Shown in pieces: positions 20,937-32,365 of a stretch of 64,000 nt of DNA; position 1 is the stretch's first letter; every line of letters starts with the position of its first letter. Position numbers and translations under genes: made by a program. The stretch spans positions 110,024,328 to 110,088,327 of the forward strand of contig CM019064.1 of NCBI GenBank assembly GCA_009667805.1, in the 5' to 3' direction. Origin of the DNA: Leptobrachium leishanense. Lineage: Eukaryota; Chordata; Amphibia; Anura; Megophryidae. Below the pieces are notes generated by a model. The model did no database searches. It saw only the letters and a list, made by a program, of their open reading frames with translations, and had not been told where the DNA came from.

Positions 20937-21532
20937 TAGAGGTGTGCATTTGTTTCATAACGAATCTCAATTCGTTTGAAAAATCTAAAATTCGTAATTC
21001 AGAAGTACTTCTGAAATAACGAATTGGTTCCATCCGAATTGAAAAGAAAATGAAGCAAAATGTTAATTAACGAAGTTGATTCATTATACTCTTTCACATA
21101 AGAACCATTGATTGAATGACTGATTATTTTTTAGTGATAAATTTTGAATCCATTTAGAATCGATACCAAATTACTAACGAAACCATGCAAACGAATCAGT
21201 TTTGTTTTACTGTTTCACAAAGCACTCCGTCCCTGTCAATTGGACGTGGTGCTGAATCTGTTGTATTCACCACTACAGGCCAATAGACAGTTCAATACTT
21301 AACCCTAGCTTGCCTTTTAACCCTCATGTTTAACCCTAATGTAACAGTAATTAAGCAGGATTTTATTAATTGTTTGGGTTTTGTTTTTAGTGATCCGAAT
21401 CGAGTTGGAATCGATATAAAATTACGAAATGAAATTAGGAAACAAAACAAATCAGTATTCAAACGAATTATGTTTCAGACTAATTTATTTTCAAACAAAA
21501 TTAAATATAATTTTCAGCTGTGCACACCTCTA
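20937..21532. mobile_element. hAT-type non-autonomous element (596 bp)
   Basis: The termini TAGAGGTGTGCATTTG and GCTGTGCACACCTCTA are inverted repeats, close to the TAGACATGTGCA ends of the element at 60158. Imperfect 8-bp flanks share TAAGCA. The interior is rich in AACGAATT and ATTCGT words in both orientations. A 194-residue open frame that runs across the right end has no recognisable domain and is judged chance. Confidence 0.75.
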
Positions 21533-21822
21533 GCTAAGCATCTGTTCTCTAAAAACACCTTTTGTGAGTTTATTTTCCTGAAGCCCATGGCTTATTTTAA
21601 AGTGTTATCTATTTTTCCATTCCCTGATATGCATGGAGGGTTTAAATCATGCTTTTACATATTCTTATTTTGGATTTGTCTTGTCTATGAATACATATGT
21701 TCACTGAAGACATTTTTGATTCACCCTCACTTTTCTTTTTGTAATCTATGCCTCCAGTTTGTGATGTGTGTTTCTTTTTATCTTCATGATCCAAACTTAA
21801 ATTGTGCTGGTGATAAAGATTA

Positions 21823-22489
21823 TGGGCTCTATTCCCTAGTTAACGCTAACGCCAGGATAAGTGACTTTAACGCATGCCCCACATATTACCTTCCTGACGC
21901 TAAACTCTGAAAAATCTGTTAGCATAGAAATGATTGCATGAGCGTACTGTACTTTGCAAATCCCATACTTAACATGGGGAGCGCAATCAGTAATTAGCAT
22001 TAGGATACGCTTATTAGCATTAGAAAGGATACTGTACTGATGCATTTGCCAAAAATTTTATGTCACCTAAAAGCTGGTGCTAACTGAATCCACCTTTGCA
22101 AAATCTTTTAGCACCTCCTAAAAACCTCCCCAATAAATCCGATACTCACCTCTCATCCTGCGGCGTAACGGATGCCCAATCCAATGCTTCTCCTGGCTAC
22201 GATTAGAATGAGACTGGAGACAAATAGTCCTCAGACTCCCTCTGCATTCACATGAGGGAGATCACGCATGGTTCGAAGCCCGGCAGTGCAAGATGCCTAT
22301 AGACTCCAACAGGTGATACTCGCGGTGGCGCTACTGCGACTATCAATGGGGATAGGGCTTTGTTCCGGAGCAAGATGCTGAAGTAGCCCCGCATTCTAAT
22401 GCTAAAATGGTGACGCTACAGGTGAAACTTGCAGGTGCAGGTTTTCCCCATTAGCTGCCCCATTTTAGCATTAGGGAAGAAATAGGGCC
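21823..22489. mobile_element. Harbinger-like non-autonomous element (667 bp)
   Basis: Ends GGGCTCTATTCCCTAGTTA and, inverted, GGCCCTATTTCTTCCCTAA; TTA lies on both sides (21820-21822 and 22490-22492). The internal CTTTGCAAATCCCATACTTA segment resembles, inverted, the AAGTATAGG segment of the 6230 and 29892 elements, so it may be a distant relative. Confidence 0.68.
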
Positions 22490-22775
22490 TTACGTTTTTA
22501 ACCTGTCTTAACATTGTAAGAATTTCTCGTTCTGTAAATAAATAATGTTGGAGAAACATTTACTATTATAACTGTAATCTGGGTATAAGCATGGGGAGAA
22601 ATTTTGGTTTGTATCATATTTGGAAATTTCAGTATCCAAATATTGTGGTATTAAAACTATTTCGCATTCTATGTTTCCTATTTGAATCAACACATCCATG
22701 TTTCTTTACATGTTAATAACATGCTCATACTTCATTTTCCTAATGCAACTATGGTACACAAGTAACACTAGTTCT

Positions 22776-22850
22776 GGGGTTAGTATTTGTGTTCGCTATA
22801 GGGTTAGAGTTAGTGTTTGTGCTCATTTTCGAGTTAGGGTTAGTAGTTAG
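22776..22850 (+). repeat. Short degenerate telomere-like block
   Basis: GGGGTTAGTATTTGTGTTCG, TAGGGTTAGAGTTAGTG and GAGTTAGGGTTAGTAG resemble decayed TTAGGG repeats and the block at 7272-7440. Confidence 0.55.
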
Positions 22851-25668
22851 TAGCAGAGTGACAGCTTGCATCGAAAATTTTAATTTTTACCACAATTTGT
22901 TTTGGCAAAAAAATACTTTTTTCTTAAATGTTAACTTATTTACACTACATTATTGAAAAGCGTCGTTTTTGTTGCACCTATTTTATCCCATGGTCACAAG
23001 GTGGAGACCTGCTGAGAGTAAACACGTTTTTCTCTTGCCCAGTACCCCACAACAGTTTCGCTTCCAAGCTATGAACACATAAGATATGTGATCCACAGAC
23101 TGCAGCAGTTCTGAAAAGAAGGATAGAAAATAACAAAATTGTTAAGTAGATTCTCCATGCAGAACATATCAACAGATGTATTGCAGATATTTATTCTGAA
23201 TCCCACAGATGGTGACCTTTTTTAGAAAAGAGCTCTGTAATATCTCAAACTGTAATAACTGTAACTGCTAAATGTATTGTCAGTAACGTGACCCTTTTCA
23301 TTTATTTTTATGAAAACCAAATGATCAAATAATCCAAAACATATAGTAAAAAGAATAAGAATTATTAGTATTATTATTATTAGCAGTATTATAATGAATA
23401 CTATCTGATCAACTGATAAGAATATTTAAAATATTAGATATATTTTTTAAGCAACATTAAAATCAAGGATGTAATACAAACTGAGATGTGAACAGCAGGG
23501 TTCCTTTGGTCTTTTCCATAATATTAAATTCAGTTACACAAATATATTATTTTAGTAAAAAAAGCTTGTCTAATTTGTCTGACTGATTCCAATACCAGAA
23601 TAGGAGACCCAACTCTAATCCTTTATAGGAAAGATAAAAGACATACAGAATGAAAGTGCTTTCAGTGCTGAATATTTAAATTGTTGCACATGGTCTGCTT
23701 TAATAAGACAGAGAATTTAATTTAAGCTCTTTATACATACATCAGACTGAATACTATAAGCTTGACATATTTTTTGGTTGCAGGTTTTGCTCAGGGTTGG
23801 CTATGGGGAAATGTAAACCCTGTATTTGGTAAATACTTCTTATCCATCATTTTATCTGTTTATTCTGTTCAAATAGGTTTTACGTTATCATAGTCAAGCA
23901 CCTTCAATTTTGTTAGCTATTGTTTCTGCTCCCATTGTTTCTATTAGAAACAATGACTTTTACAATAGAAATTGAACATTCTGTCAAAAATAGAGAACAG
24001 CCACGGATAGAAATGATCAGCCTTCGAAGAGAGAACTCATGAATATTATGTTTCTATTGTTAGATCACAAGTAATATTGTATGCCCTAAAGGCAGAAATG
24101 CATTTTTAATAACCTGTTGGCAATTCTTCTTTAATTTTGAAAGAAAAAAAAAGAAAACAAATCTATTTGGAAACGTATAACACTCAGAATAGATGTTAGT
24201 GATTTGCTATACTCTAATGAGAGGCAAATTACGATTGGTTATTTAGCATTCTAATTGGAACCATAGTTATCATAAATATGATAATGACTGAAATGATAAA
24301 TAAAACAGATTGGGGTGCATGAAAAACACAGAAATGCCATGTACCAACCTGGGTGTAAATTTACAATATTGAATAAGACTATATTATCTTACTTAAGTAT
24401 TCGCACTATGTGCGTTAAGTGTGTTGTAGTTGTTTTCAAGTGCGCCCTTAATTAGTGTGCCTTCACAGTAATGGTGTTATACCAAGTCATGTTTGAGCAT
24501 CAGTTTCTCTTATCAACCAGAAAAAATAGTTAAATAAATCAGTACAATGTCATTATTCCTTGATGAAGAGGAGAGACTATTTTTCTGATTCTTCTTGTCA
24601 TTTCCAGAATGCAGAGAGGACAAATAGATTTGCTGATGGTTCTTTTGAGCTTGAAAGATTGTGTACATGCGATGTGTACATATGTGAAACTTCAAGGAGT
24701 CCTATGGCATAATAGAGGTCCATGATGCTGTTTCCTATGTAAGCAGAATGCATTGAATCTGTGCAACTTCAATAGGAATACTGCCGGTAACCTGTTTGTG
24801 ATGGCAGGTTACAAGGAGAATGGGTTTCAAAAGCAGTTCCTTAAAAATTACCACTCCATGGAGTGACCTGCTACAGCAGGCATAGACAACCTTGACCCTC
24901 CAGATTTCTGCCCTTTGCCTTACCAAGATCCAAAAAGAGCAACATATAGTAAAAACAAGATCCACTTAGTCTCGACGTGCGTTTTGCCGGCTGAATGCCG
25001 GCTGCATCTGGAGAGAAATGATAGCTGGACTGTGTTGGTCATTTTAAATCTTTGTATGGGAAAAGAGCAGGAAATCATTAAAAATAATAGGGTCAGATAT
25101 TGCTTCCTTCTATCTATTGACTGTCAGCATACATGTTATTCAGATTAAGTATTGATTATGGAAATGATCTAGGATATATGATGTGCTTCAAGACAGTATT
25201 CTTTACTAGTGGCTATATAGACTAGTTACATGAAGGACCTAATACGACAATTTTTTTCATTAATTTGCTATTATTCCTACTTGTCTTTGTCCCATTGTGT
25301 TTATAGTTTTTCCCAGTGATTGTCACTAGTCAATTACAATAAAGTAATACTAATTTTAACTGGCACTTCTTTTTGGTTGAAGGGGTCCCACTTTTGTGTG
25401 ACCCCCTCTTTTTCTTTGTTGTCTGTTCATCCCAATCCTACAGTAGGTTTAATCCTCATCTATAGAAGTGTTGTCTCTGGTCTAATGCCAGTGACAGGTG
25501 ACTGCACAGGTGAGGTGTTCCCTCTACCTGTTTTCTTTTCTTTGCAATTAAAAATATTGCAACTTCTTACTCTGATGTGTCATTTTTGGTCTTGTTATCA
25601 TAACCCATTACTACCAAGCACTTTCCTTAAAACCACTGCCATACCGAATGCCTTTCTTTTCACCACAT
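22851..25668. other. AT-rich spacer without recognised gene
   Basis: Nearly 3 kb with no transposon protein, no long inverted repeat and no convincing exon. A partial copy of the 16244-type MITE lies at about 24876-24905. This may be single-copy DNA. Confidence 0.5.
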
Positions 25669-25692
25669 GTTATATATATATATATATATATA
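25669..25692. repeat. (TA)n microsatellite
   Basis: Twelve uninterrupted TA dinucleotides just upstream of the Penelope-like insertion. Confidence 0.95.
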
Positions 25693-25719
25693 GGCATGTC
25701 CCACTGTATATGTTTAGAA

Positions 25720-26661
25720 ATCCACTGATAGGAATGCACTTTTGCATTTTGATAGTGCTCATCCAGATTCTCTCATCTGGTCACTGCAACGTAGTCAGTT
25801 GCTGAGAGTGTCGAGAGTGGTGAGCGATCCAGAGATCTGTGATGTTAGATTGGAGGAAATGGTGAAAAGATTTCTGGAGCGGGGATACCCTGACCGACTT
25901 CTGTGGCGAGAGCGGGAGCGGATCAGGGGAGAGCCCCACAACATTATACAAAACACAGGTGAACATGCCAGTGGAAAAACAAACATATAAGAAAACACAT
26001 AGAATCCCATTTGTTTCTAGATTTGGTACCCATTCAGACGCATTGCGTAAAATCCTCTCAAAGAAATGGCATATTCTGAGAGATGTTTACCCTACGGTGG
26101 TGGAATTCCAGTCACCACCATTAATGTCTTTTAAAAGAGGTCGGTCTTTGAGAGAGTCCCTAGTGAGAGCTGAATTTACTAGCAAAAAAGATACTACACA
26201 ATTTTTTGGTGAACCTAAGAATGCCACATTCCCCTGTCTTAATTGCTCCTGCTGCAATGCGATTATAAGAGGTGACTTTTTTGTTCATCCCCACTCTGGA
26301 CAGAGGTATATGATCAGACAGCAGTTTACGTGTAATTTCAGCTTTGTTGTTTACCTCTTGAAATGCCCATGTGGGTGGATTTATATTGAGGAGACAACAC
26401 AAAAAATAAAGAACAGAATCACCATACATAAATCTGACATTCGCTTAGTGTGAGAAGAGTTACCAGTTCCCTCACATTTTTGTAAAACAGGCCATACTGT
26501 TTCACAGTTAAGGTTTCAAGTGATTGATATTGTGCCAAAACTATCCAGACGGGGCGACAAAGAGAAACTTTTGAAAAAGAAAGCTCTTTACTGGATCCAT
26601 CACTTGAAAACCATTGAGCCATTAGGCCTTAATAGGGAATTTGACCTCTCCCCGTTTCTTT
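25720..26661 (+). pseudogene. Penelope-like RT C-terminus and GIY-YIG endonuclease
   Basis: The GIY-YIG nuclease nicks DNA for insertion of Penelope-like elements. The pieces, in order: a HFDSAHPDSLIWSLQRSQLL stretch and LERGYPDRLLWRERER (about 25740-25920), the region after the RT core; then, in another frame, IPFVSRFG, KKWHILRDVYP and SFKRGRSLRESLVRAEF; a cysteine-rich CLNCSCCNAI; and the nuclease signature FVVYLLKCPCGWIYIEETTQ, KIKNRITIHKSDI at about 26340-26450. The usual CPCGxxYIGxT glycine is E here (IEET), which would weaken the active site. A stop at 26452-26454 is followed in frame by HFCKTGH and WIHHLKTIEPLGLNREFDLS, the normal C-terminus. Family call secure; this copy is dead. Confidence 0.9.
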
Positions 26662-26979
26662 AATCCTGGTAATTACTAATATGCTGATGCCTCTGTCTCA
26701 TCTTAGACAAATGTTTTCTAGCTATGTAAGCATATAAAAACATAATTAATATAATGATTTGATAATGACAATTTGTGTCTCTTTAATAAATAGGAAATAC
26801 GTAATGTACTGTAATACATGCTTTACATATTTGATATTGTTTTTAATGGTGTTCTACCTTAAGTGTGCTCACATGTAACCATTGATTGTTGTAACCAATT
26901 AGTGATGTCACTGATTGGTAACGCTATTTATATGTTCTAAGTTGACCTTCACTTCAGACTTGACAAAAGACCCGTCAGG

Positions 26980-28399
26980 CATTGGCGTCCGCAGAAATTT
27001 TTCGGGGGGGGATTTTAATGGCATCCATATTCTGCCCTTTTGACAATGTCATGAAGGGGACAGTCGTAAAATAAACCATAGTAATACAGAGGCTGCGAAA
27101 CATGATGCAAGTGGGGGCCGGAGCAGGGTCTCCTCTCCTCTTAGATTGTAAGCTCTGGAGCAGGGACCCCTCTCCTCTTAGATTGTATGCTCTGGCGCAG
27201 GGTCCCTCTCTCCTCTCAGATTGTAAGCTCTGGCTCAGGGTCCCCTCTCCTCTTAGATTGTAAGCTCTGGAGCAGGGACCCTCTCCTCTTAGATTGTAAG
27301 CTCTGGTGCAGGGTCTCTCCCTCTCCTCTTAGATTGTAAGCTCTGGAGCAGGGTCCTCTCTCCTCTTAGATGGTAAGCTCTGGAGCAGGGTCCTCTCTCC
27401 TCTTAGATGGTAAGCTCTGGAGCAGGGTCCCTTCTCCTCTTAGATGGTAAGCTCTTGAGCAGGGTCCCCTTGCCACTTAGATTGTAAGCTCTTGAGCAGG
27501 GTCCCCTCTCCTCTTAGATTGTAAGCTCTGGAGCAGGGACCCCTCTCCTCTTAGATTGTAAGCTCTGGCGCAGGGTCCTCTTCTCCTCTCAGATAGTAAG
27601 CTCTGGCTCAGGGTCCCCTCTCCTCTTAGATTGTAAGCTCTGGAGCAGGGACCCTCTCCTCTTAGATTGTATGCTCTGGTGCAGGGTCTCCCCCTCTCCT
27701 CTTAGATTGTAAGCTCTGGAGCAGGGTCCTCTCTCCTCTTAGATGGTAAGCTCTGGAGCAGGGTCCCTTCTCCTCTTAGATTGTAAGCTCTTGAGCAGGG
27801 TCCCCTTGCCACTTAGATTGTAAGCTCTTGAGCAGGGTCCCCTCTCCTCTTAGATTGTAAGCTCTTGAGCAGGGTCCCCTCTCCTCTTAGACTGTAATAT
27901 CTGGAGCAGGGTTCTCATCCCCACTGCCCAGGCAAGACCCTGCCTAGAGTGCCTGTATACTTCCAATGTTGCCCTGGCCTGTACATCATGCAAGTTCTGT
28001 GAGCTTAACACAGGCCCCCACCAGATTGCTATTAATCATTTTGTGTCCCTTTTCCCCAAACTAGACCTCAGATCAGGGGCCTCTCATTTATAAAGACAGT
28101 GGCATACTGGCATCATGCTTAATAAAAATGTATTTATTTGAAAATAATCACTTTTTTTCTTGTGTCCAGCATCCCAGCCTGTGGCCCATAGGAGCAGCTG
28201 CACCTGCATTTCAGCCCTACCTCTCCCAGCCTGCGAAGTGAGAGGGAGCACGTGGTGGATTGGAGGTGGAGTGGGGAAGTGACGCTCGTGCAGCCTAGAG
28301 GAGAGCCAAGGAACTGCAGTGAATAAATTATCATAATTTAAGCCTGTTGATCGGGGGGGCAAGTGTCCCCCCTTGCCCCATCCTGCGGATGCCCATGCA
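26980..28399. mobile_element. Unclassified DNA transposon with TIRs, nested in the Penelope-like element
   Basis: Ends CATTGGCGTCCGCAG and, inverted, CATGGGCATCCGCAG; inside these, G-rich GGGGGGGG (27004) faces CCCCCCTTGCCCC (28368). GTCAGG is present on both sides (26974-26979 and 28400-28405), a likely 5-6 bp TSD. No transposase is seen. The interior consists of a large minisatellite and a GC-rich right part. Superfamily not determined. Confidence 0.7.
27105..27910 (+). repeat. Minisatellite, 36-45 bp unit, about 20 copies
   Basis: Unit: CTCTCCTCTTAGATTGTAAG then CTCTGGAGCAGGGACCC, with point changes (GGAGCAGGG, GGCGCAGGG, TTGAGCAGGG). Higher-order repeats are visible: the block 27150-27500 resembles 27530-27830. 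The unit closely matches the L2 3' UTR at 58490-58525 (CTAGACTGTAAGCTCCTATG then AGCAGGACCCTCT). Confidence 0.92.
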
Positions 28400-28670
28400 G
28401 TCAGGGTCGAAACGTCATTTTTCTTATGCTGAGGAATAAAATCCATCATTAATACTGAAGAGTGCCAGTTTTATTTACCACTGTATATGTTTACTGTAGG
28501 TAAGCACTTTTTGACAGGTAGAGCTCCCACTACTGGCCAAAACGTACATTTACATTTTAGCTCTGAGGTTCCATACATGAAAAACAGATCAGCTTTTCAG
28601 ATAAATTCAACACATTGTTTGTCCTGTCCAATGTGTAGACATTTTTAAGGGCATGCTCTGGAGCCCATTT

Positions 28671-28806
28671 CTAATGAATTGTGTTGGCAGTAGATGATAT
28701 TCCTTTGCATTGTTCCAGAATTAGACCAAATCAAGTATACTCGACATCAGGGCAGCAGCATGTGCTTCTGAAGATTGAGTATACTTGATCTTGGTAGTGA
28801 AGGGAT
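28671..28806 (-). mobile_element. Fragment of TTAA-target MITE family
   Basis: On the minus strand it reads CCCTTCACTACCAAGATCAA then GTATACTC, matching the left end of the element at 41863 and part of the copy at 44484. Confidence 0.6.
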
Positions 28807-29888
28807 TTCATTACTCAAATGTGAATGTTTTATTTCAGCCTGTATTCAAAAGAAACTGTCAACTTGGATTAGAATTCTGTAATAGATATGTTTCAAATCA
28901 CATTTTGTACAAACGATTTTAAACATGGGTTCATGGTGTTCAGAAATTTATAATGGCTTAATTTTTGTTATAATGACTTCGACTTGCATTTACAATAAGC
29001 ACAGAGTAATAATATGTTGCATGATATCATATTTCAGTACATTTTACATGTGTTGAATGTTATTGCTGTTTGTTACATGTTATATTCTAAACAAATGTAT
29101 TTTCGCTAAATTCTATTGTCAGTCACTGTAGAGTCACTGGATCGGGATACATAGAAATCTTGGATTACAAAAGTCCTTACAGACAAGTCTTTGTTTAAAC
29201 TGACTGGAAGTTGCTTGAATCAGAACACCATTTTTATACATCTGTGTTAAATCCTTATAGGTTTTTTAAGGCCTCGCACAGAGCATACCTCTAGGAAAAA
29301 TAACACAAGAAGACATAGGATAAGGCTTCTGAGCTAAATTTAAATGCTATTTCCATCAAAATATGACCTTGGGATTTTGACTTCAAGGTTTTAACAGATT
29401 GAGACAGTCAGGCCAACATTTGATAAATATATATTCTGACAATTTTCTGAAGTATATCTCATTACAAATGACCTGCTTTACCTATGAAGTGTTCACTAAA
29501 GCTATAAATAATGTTCTATATAAGAAACAAACCATTTTAAATAAAGTAATTGAATGCACAAATAATATTTTTTTATAGTATTTATACCTATCTCTGAATG
29601 GTCCATAGATTTAGAATGTTTACATATGCCATTGCTGTTATAAATGCAGGCTTTACTACAGCTATTTATCATTACGTATAACTGGAACCATTCCACCATC
29701 TGTGAAGCACAAGTGTGAACAGACTTAGATTCTGCCCAGAATTGTATTCATACAGATTTGTCGCTCTAGTGAACTAATTTTGCTTAAAAATTACCATTTG
29801 AAGACCTGTGTGAAATCATAATCTTTGTAGAGCTGACAGTTTTTGACACAAGAGACGCATAGGCAGAAGCCAAATCCATCACAAACCC
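28807..29888. other. AT-rich spacer, no gene seen
   Basis: No recognisable protein, RNA or repeat structure. Confidence 0.5.
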
Positions 29889-29891
29889 TAA

Positions 29892-30617
29892 GGGCCCTAT
29901 TACATTCTTCACGCAAAATGCACGCGCAATGCGTGAATTTTTGAGCGAAGCGTTAAATGTTAACGCACGTAAATCAACGCTGGTATTACAATCCTCGCGC
30001 ATTTTTTCATCCGTCAAAATATAACGTGTGTAAAACGGACACGCACAAATGTGTGCGCAGCAACACTGCGCACAGAAATCAGTGTGCGTACCGTTTTTCT
30101 CACGATATTCAGCCAATCAGAATTAAGAACCATAATTGTCTCACGTTACGTTTTTGCACCTGTCAAAGTCAATCTGCGCATATATGCTGCATCAATAAAA
30201 AAAGCACGCACAACTTCTCAAATTTATTGGTTTGGTATGTGTAGAACGTGTAACTATACTTTGCTGTGTTTTTTTTTTTGGCTGGTGTATTTGTTTTAGG
30301 CCAGGTTGATAGAAATTGCCATTAACACCAGTTTTTAGGAGTTGCTAAAATTATGCGCGCAAAGGCTGTGCGTTACAAACTGCGCTTAGATTGTAATACC
30401 ATCTGCGTATCAGCGCACAAACGCATTTGCGCTCACAATGTTAAGTATAGGACACGCAAAGTACAGTAAGCTCACACAGGTTCACCAGCGGTAGACGTAT
30501 AGGCGCGTTTGTTGCGCTGACATTGTAATACGACGTTCAGCGCAAAGGGTTTTGCCCCTCGCGTTAATGCGTTTTTGCGCGGGCACAAACGTATGCGCAA
30601 AGAATGTAATAGGGCCC
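29892..30617. mobile_element. Harbinger-like non-autonomous element, copy B (726 bp)
   Basis: GGGCCCTATTACATTCTTC and its near-perfect inverse GAATGTAATAGGGCCC are flanked by TAA at 29889-29891 and 30618-30620. It has the same internal order as copy A (TTCAGCCAATCAGAATTAAG, AATGTTAAGTATAGGACACG, AAGTACAGTAAGCTCAC) and nearly the same length (726 against 722 bp). It is very rich in GCGCA/TGCGC words. Confidence 0.88.
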
Positions 30618-30620
30618 TAA

Positions 30621-31145
30621 GGGTCCTATTCCCCTTGAGCCATTACCATTAATGGTTAAGCCTTTAAGTATAATGACCCTAGTAGAGCTAATAACTCACA
30701 TACTATTTGAGCAAAGCCGAAAATATAACCCAAGGGAAATGCTGGTGCTAAGTGTTTTTGCGTCAGCAACATCGCTCAACATAAACAACTACACTAACAA
30801 ATTCAAAACTGTCATCAAATTGCGTCTCATACTGCGTCCCCACCCAGGTAAGTTTATCCCTTGTGTGGAGGTCTAAGCATTGGATATGCTGCTTGTTTAT
30901 TTATTTATTTTATTTTTCCTGTGTTTATCCTTTTCTTTTTCTTTATGCTTTACTATAAAGTTTTTTTCTGTGATTTTTCAGAACTTCTTAATTACACATT
31001 TAATATGTATGATAATTTTGTCTGACTGTTGCCTATGTTCTGTTAAGGCTCCTACCTAAGCTCTGTTAAGACACTTTGCTCTTTTGAATATTGTTGATGT
31101 CTTGTTTTATATAGTTTATCATCTATTCATTGACAGAACTTATAT
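30621..31145. other. Possible 5' end of another Harbinger-like element, then spacer
   Basis: Directly after the TSD of copy B, GGGTCCTATTCCCCTTGAGC resembles the end of the element at 21824 (GGGCTCTATTCCC). No matching right end was found. No gene is recognised. Confidence 0.4.
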
Positions 31146-31860
31146 TTGTGACACGACTGGGTTGTGCCAGAGTTGCTGGGTCGAGCCCAGGTGCAGTGAC
31201 AAATGTGGAGTGAGGAAAAAATATGGGTAAAACAGGAAAGATGTTTATTACATGAGAAAATCACAGCAGGAGTAAACCAAAAAGGGACCACTGGATTATG
31301 TATAACAGATGGCTGGGTAAAACAGGAATGGGACTGGCATACAAGACACAGGATAGGATATCACAGGTGGGCAGGATAGGAATTGGACTGGATTGAATAT
31401 AAACAGAAGCATTAACAAGAGACAGAGGGGCAGGACATGAAGAGGGCTGATTGCAGCTGACAGAAACAAAGGGCAACTGGGGAAACACAAGGACACTTAC
31501 TGGAAAGACAGAACAGTGGAGGGGGCTGAGGACCAGAAACACAGTGGGTGGACGTCCAGGTATGCAGAGGTAGAGCAGGTAAAAATACAGGGATTATGGT
31601 AGAGGTTTTGTAGGGTCTTCAGGACAGGTAACTGGTGTGCACTGCGCGCAGGTCAAACACATCTGATGGTCTTCAGAGAATGCAGAAGCACTTGCTCAAG
31701 GGGGAAGTGCAACTATAAAGAAGCCCCAGGCCCAGCCAACACCTGTGGTTGGTAATCATATTTGAAACCTGGCATGGATTCTTGGGCATCTGAACATGGA
31801 AGAAGGGAAAGCGTGGTTTGGAGTGTCCATGAAGGTGGAATGGCACCTTATTTGGCCTTT
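31146..31860. repeat. Unclassified repeat-like region, possible LTR remnant
   Basis: It starts TGTGACACGACTGGGTTGTG and holds several GGATAGGATATCACAGG, GGATAGGAATTGGACTGG-like words and CAGGAATGGGACTGG, a degenerate internal repeat. The TGTGACA start and terminator-like spacing suggest an LTR retroelement remnant, but no matching end or TSD was found. Confidence 0.3.
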
Positions 31861-31890
31861 TTGATTCATAAATTAATTCATAAATGACTA

Positions 31891-32085
31891 TCAGGGTTAT
31901 TCAGAGAGCGTGAAAAGCAGGAGAATGACTGGAGAATGACTGGAGAATGAAAAATTCTAGGTCAAAACAGACAAACCAGAAAAATTCTCCCTTTGATCTC
32001 ACTTTCCAAATCGGCTATTTTGACCTAGAATTTTTCATTCTCCAGTCATTCTCCAGTCATTCTCCTGCTTTTCACGCTCTCTGAA
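31891..32085. mobile_element. TA-target foldback MITE, right end truncated
   Basis: Same family as 18140-18343: TCAGGGTTATTCAGAGAGCG, AAAGCAGGAGAATGACTGG and GAATGAAAAATTCTAGGTCA, and the inverse arm up to CACGCTCTCTGAA. The left flank is TA; the last bases of the right terminus are missing. Confidence 0.85.
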
Positions 32086-32112
32086 TCTAAATCTAAAAAA
32101 GATGCTCTAAAA

Positions 32113-32175
32113 GAAGAAAATTATCATATGAATTAAATAATGGTCATTGGTTTAATTCATATGATAATTTTCTTC
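32113..32175. repeat. Perfect 25-bp inverted repeat, 13-bp loop
   Basis: GAAGAAAATTATCATATGAA then TTAAA (32113-32137) is exactly inverted at 32151-32175. It adjoins the truncated MITE and may be an independent small foldback. Confidence 0.8.
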
Positions 32176-32365
32176 ACTTTACGGTTTCTTTCACTTATTT
32201 ATTTTTACACTGGCAACTCACCGATTAGTAAATTCCCCCCCTTTTTTGTTGTTATCCTTATACGATTAACAGCTTCTGTTTCTTAATTTATGCGGTTAAC
32301 ATTTTATTATTAGTTTGGGATCCAACTATTTATGAGCTTTACAGCACCTTTTTTAGATATAGTCA

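Larger units (their letters stand above)
25717..28477 (+). mobile_element. Penelope-like element, 5' truncated, with 16-bp TSD
   Basis: A perfect duplication CCACTGTATATGTTTA lies at 25701-25716 and 28478-28493. The insert starts in the C-terminal part of the reverse transcriptase ORF and runs through a GIY-YIG endonuclease to a 3' end with a hairpin plus GAAACGTC motif (26962-26978 continuing at 28405) and AATAAAATCC. The element is cut near its end by another transposon at 26980-28399, whose removal rejoins GACCCGTCAGG to GTCGAAACG. 5' truncation fits target-primed insertion. Confidence 0.9.

Noticed and set aside
21326..21910. 194-residue open frame as a gene
   Set aside because: It crosses the right end of a hAT MITE, is hydrophobic and F/I/L-rich from AT-rich DNA, and shows no domain.
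22851..25668. Host gene exons in the featureless spacer
   Set aside because: No open frame with splice-like borders and recognisable protein content was found; comparison with a related genome would be needed to detect conserved non-coding elements.
25320..25805. 161-residue open frame as a gene
   Set aside because: No domain is seen; it runs through a (TA)n tract and only its end overlaps the Penelope-like coding region in a different frame.
27105..27910. Possible CRISPR array
   Set aside because: The repeats are contiguous with no unique spacers, vary in sequence, and lie in vertebrate transposon DNA. It is a minisatellite.
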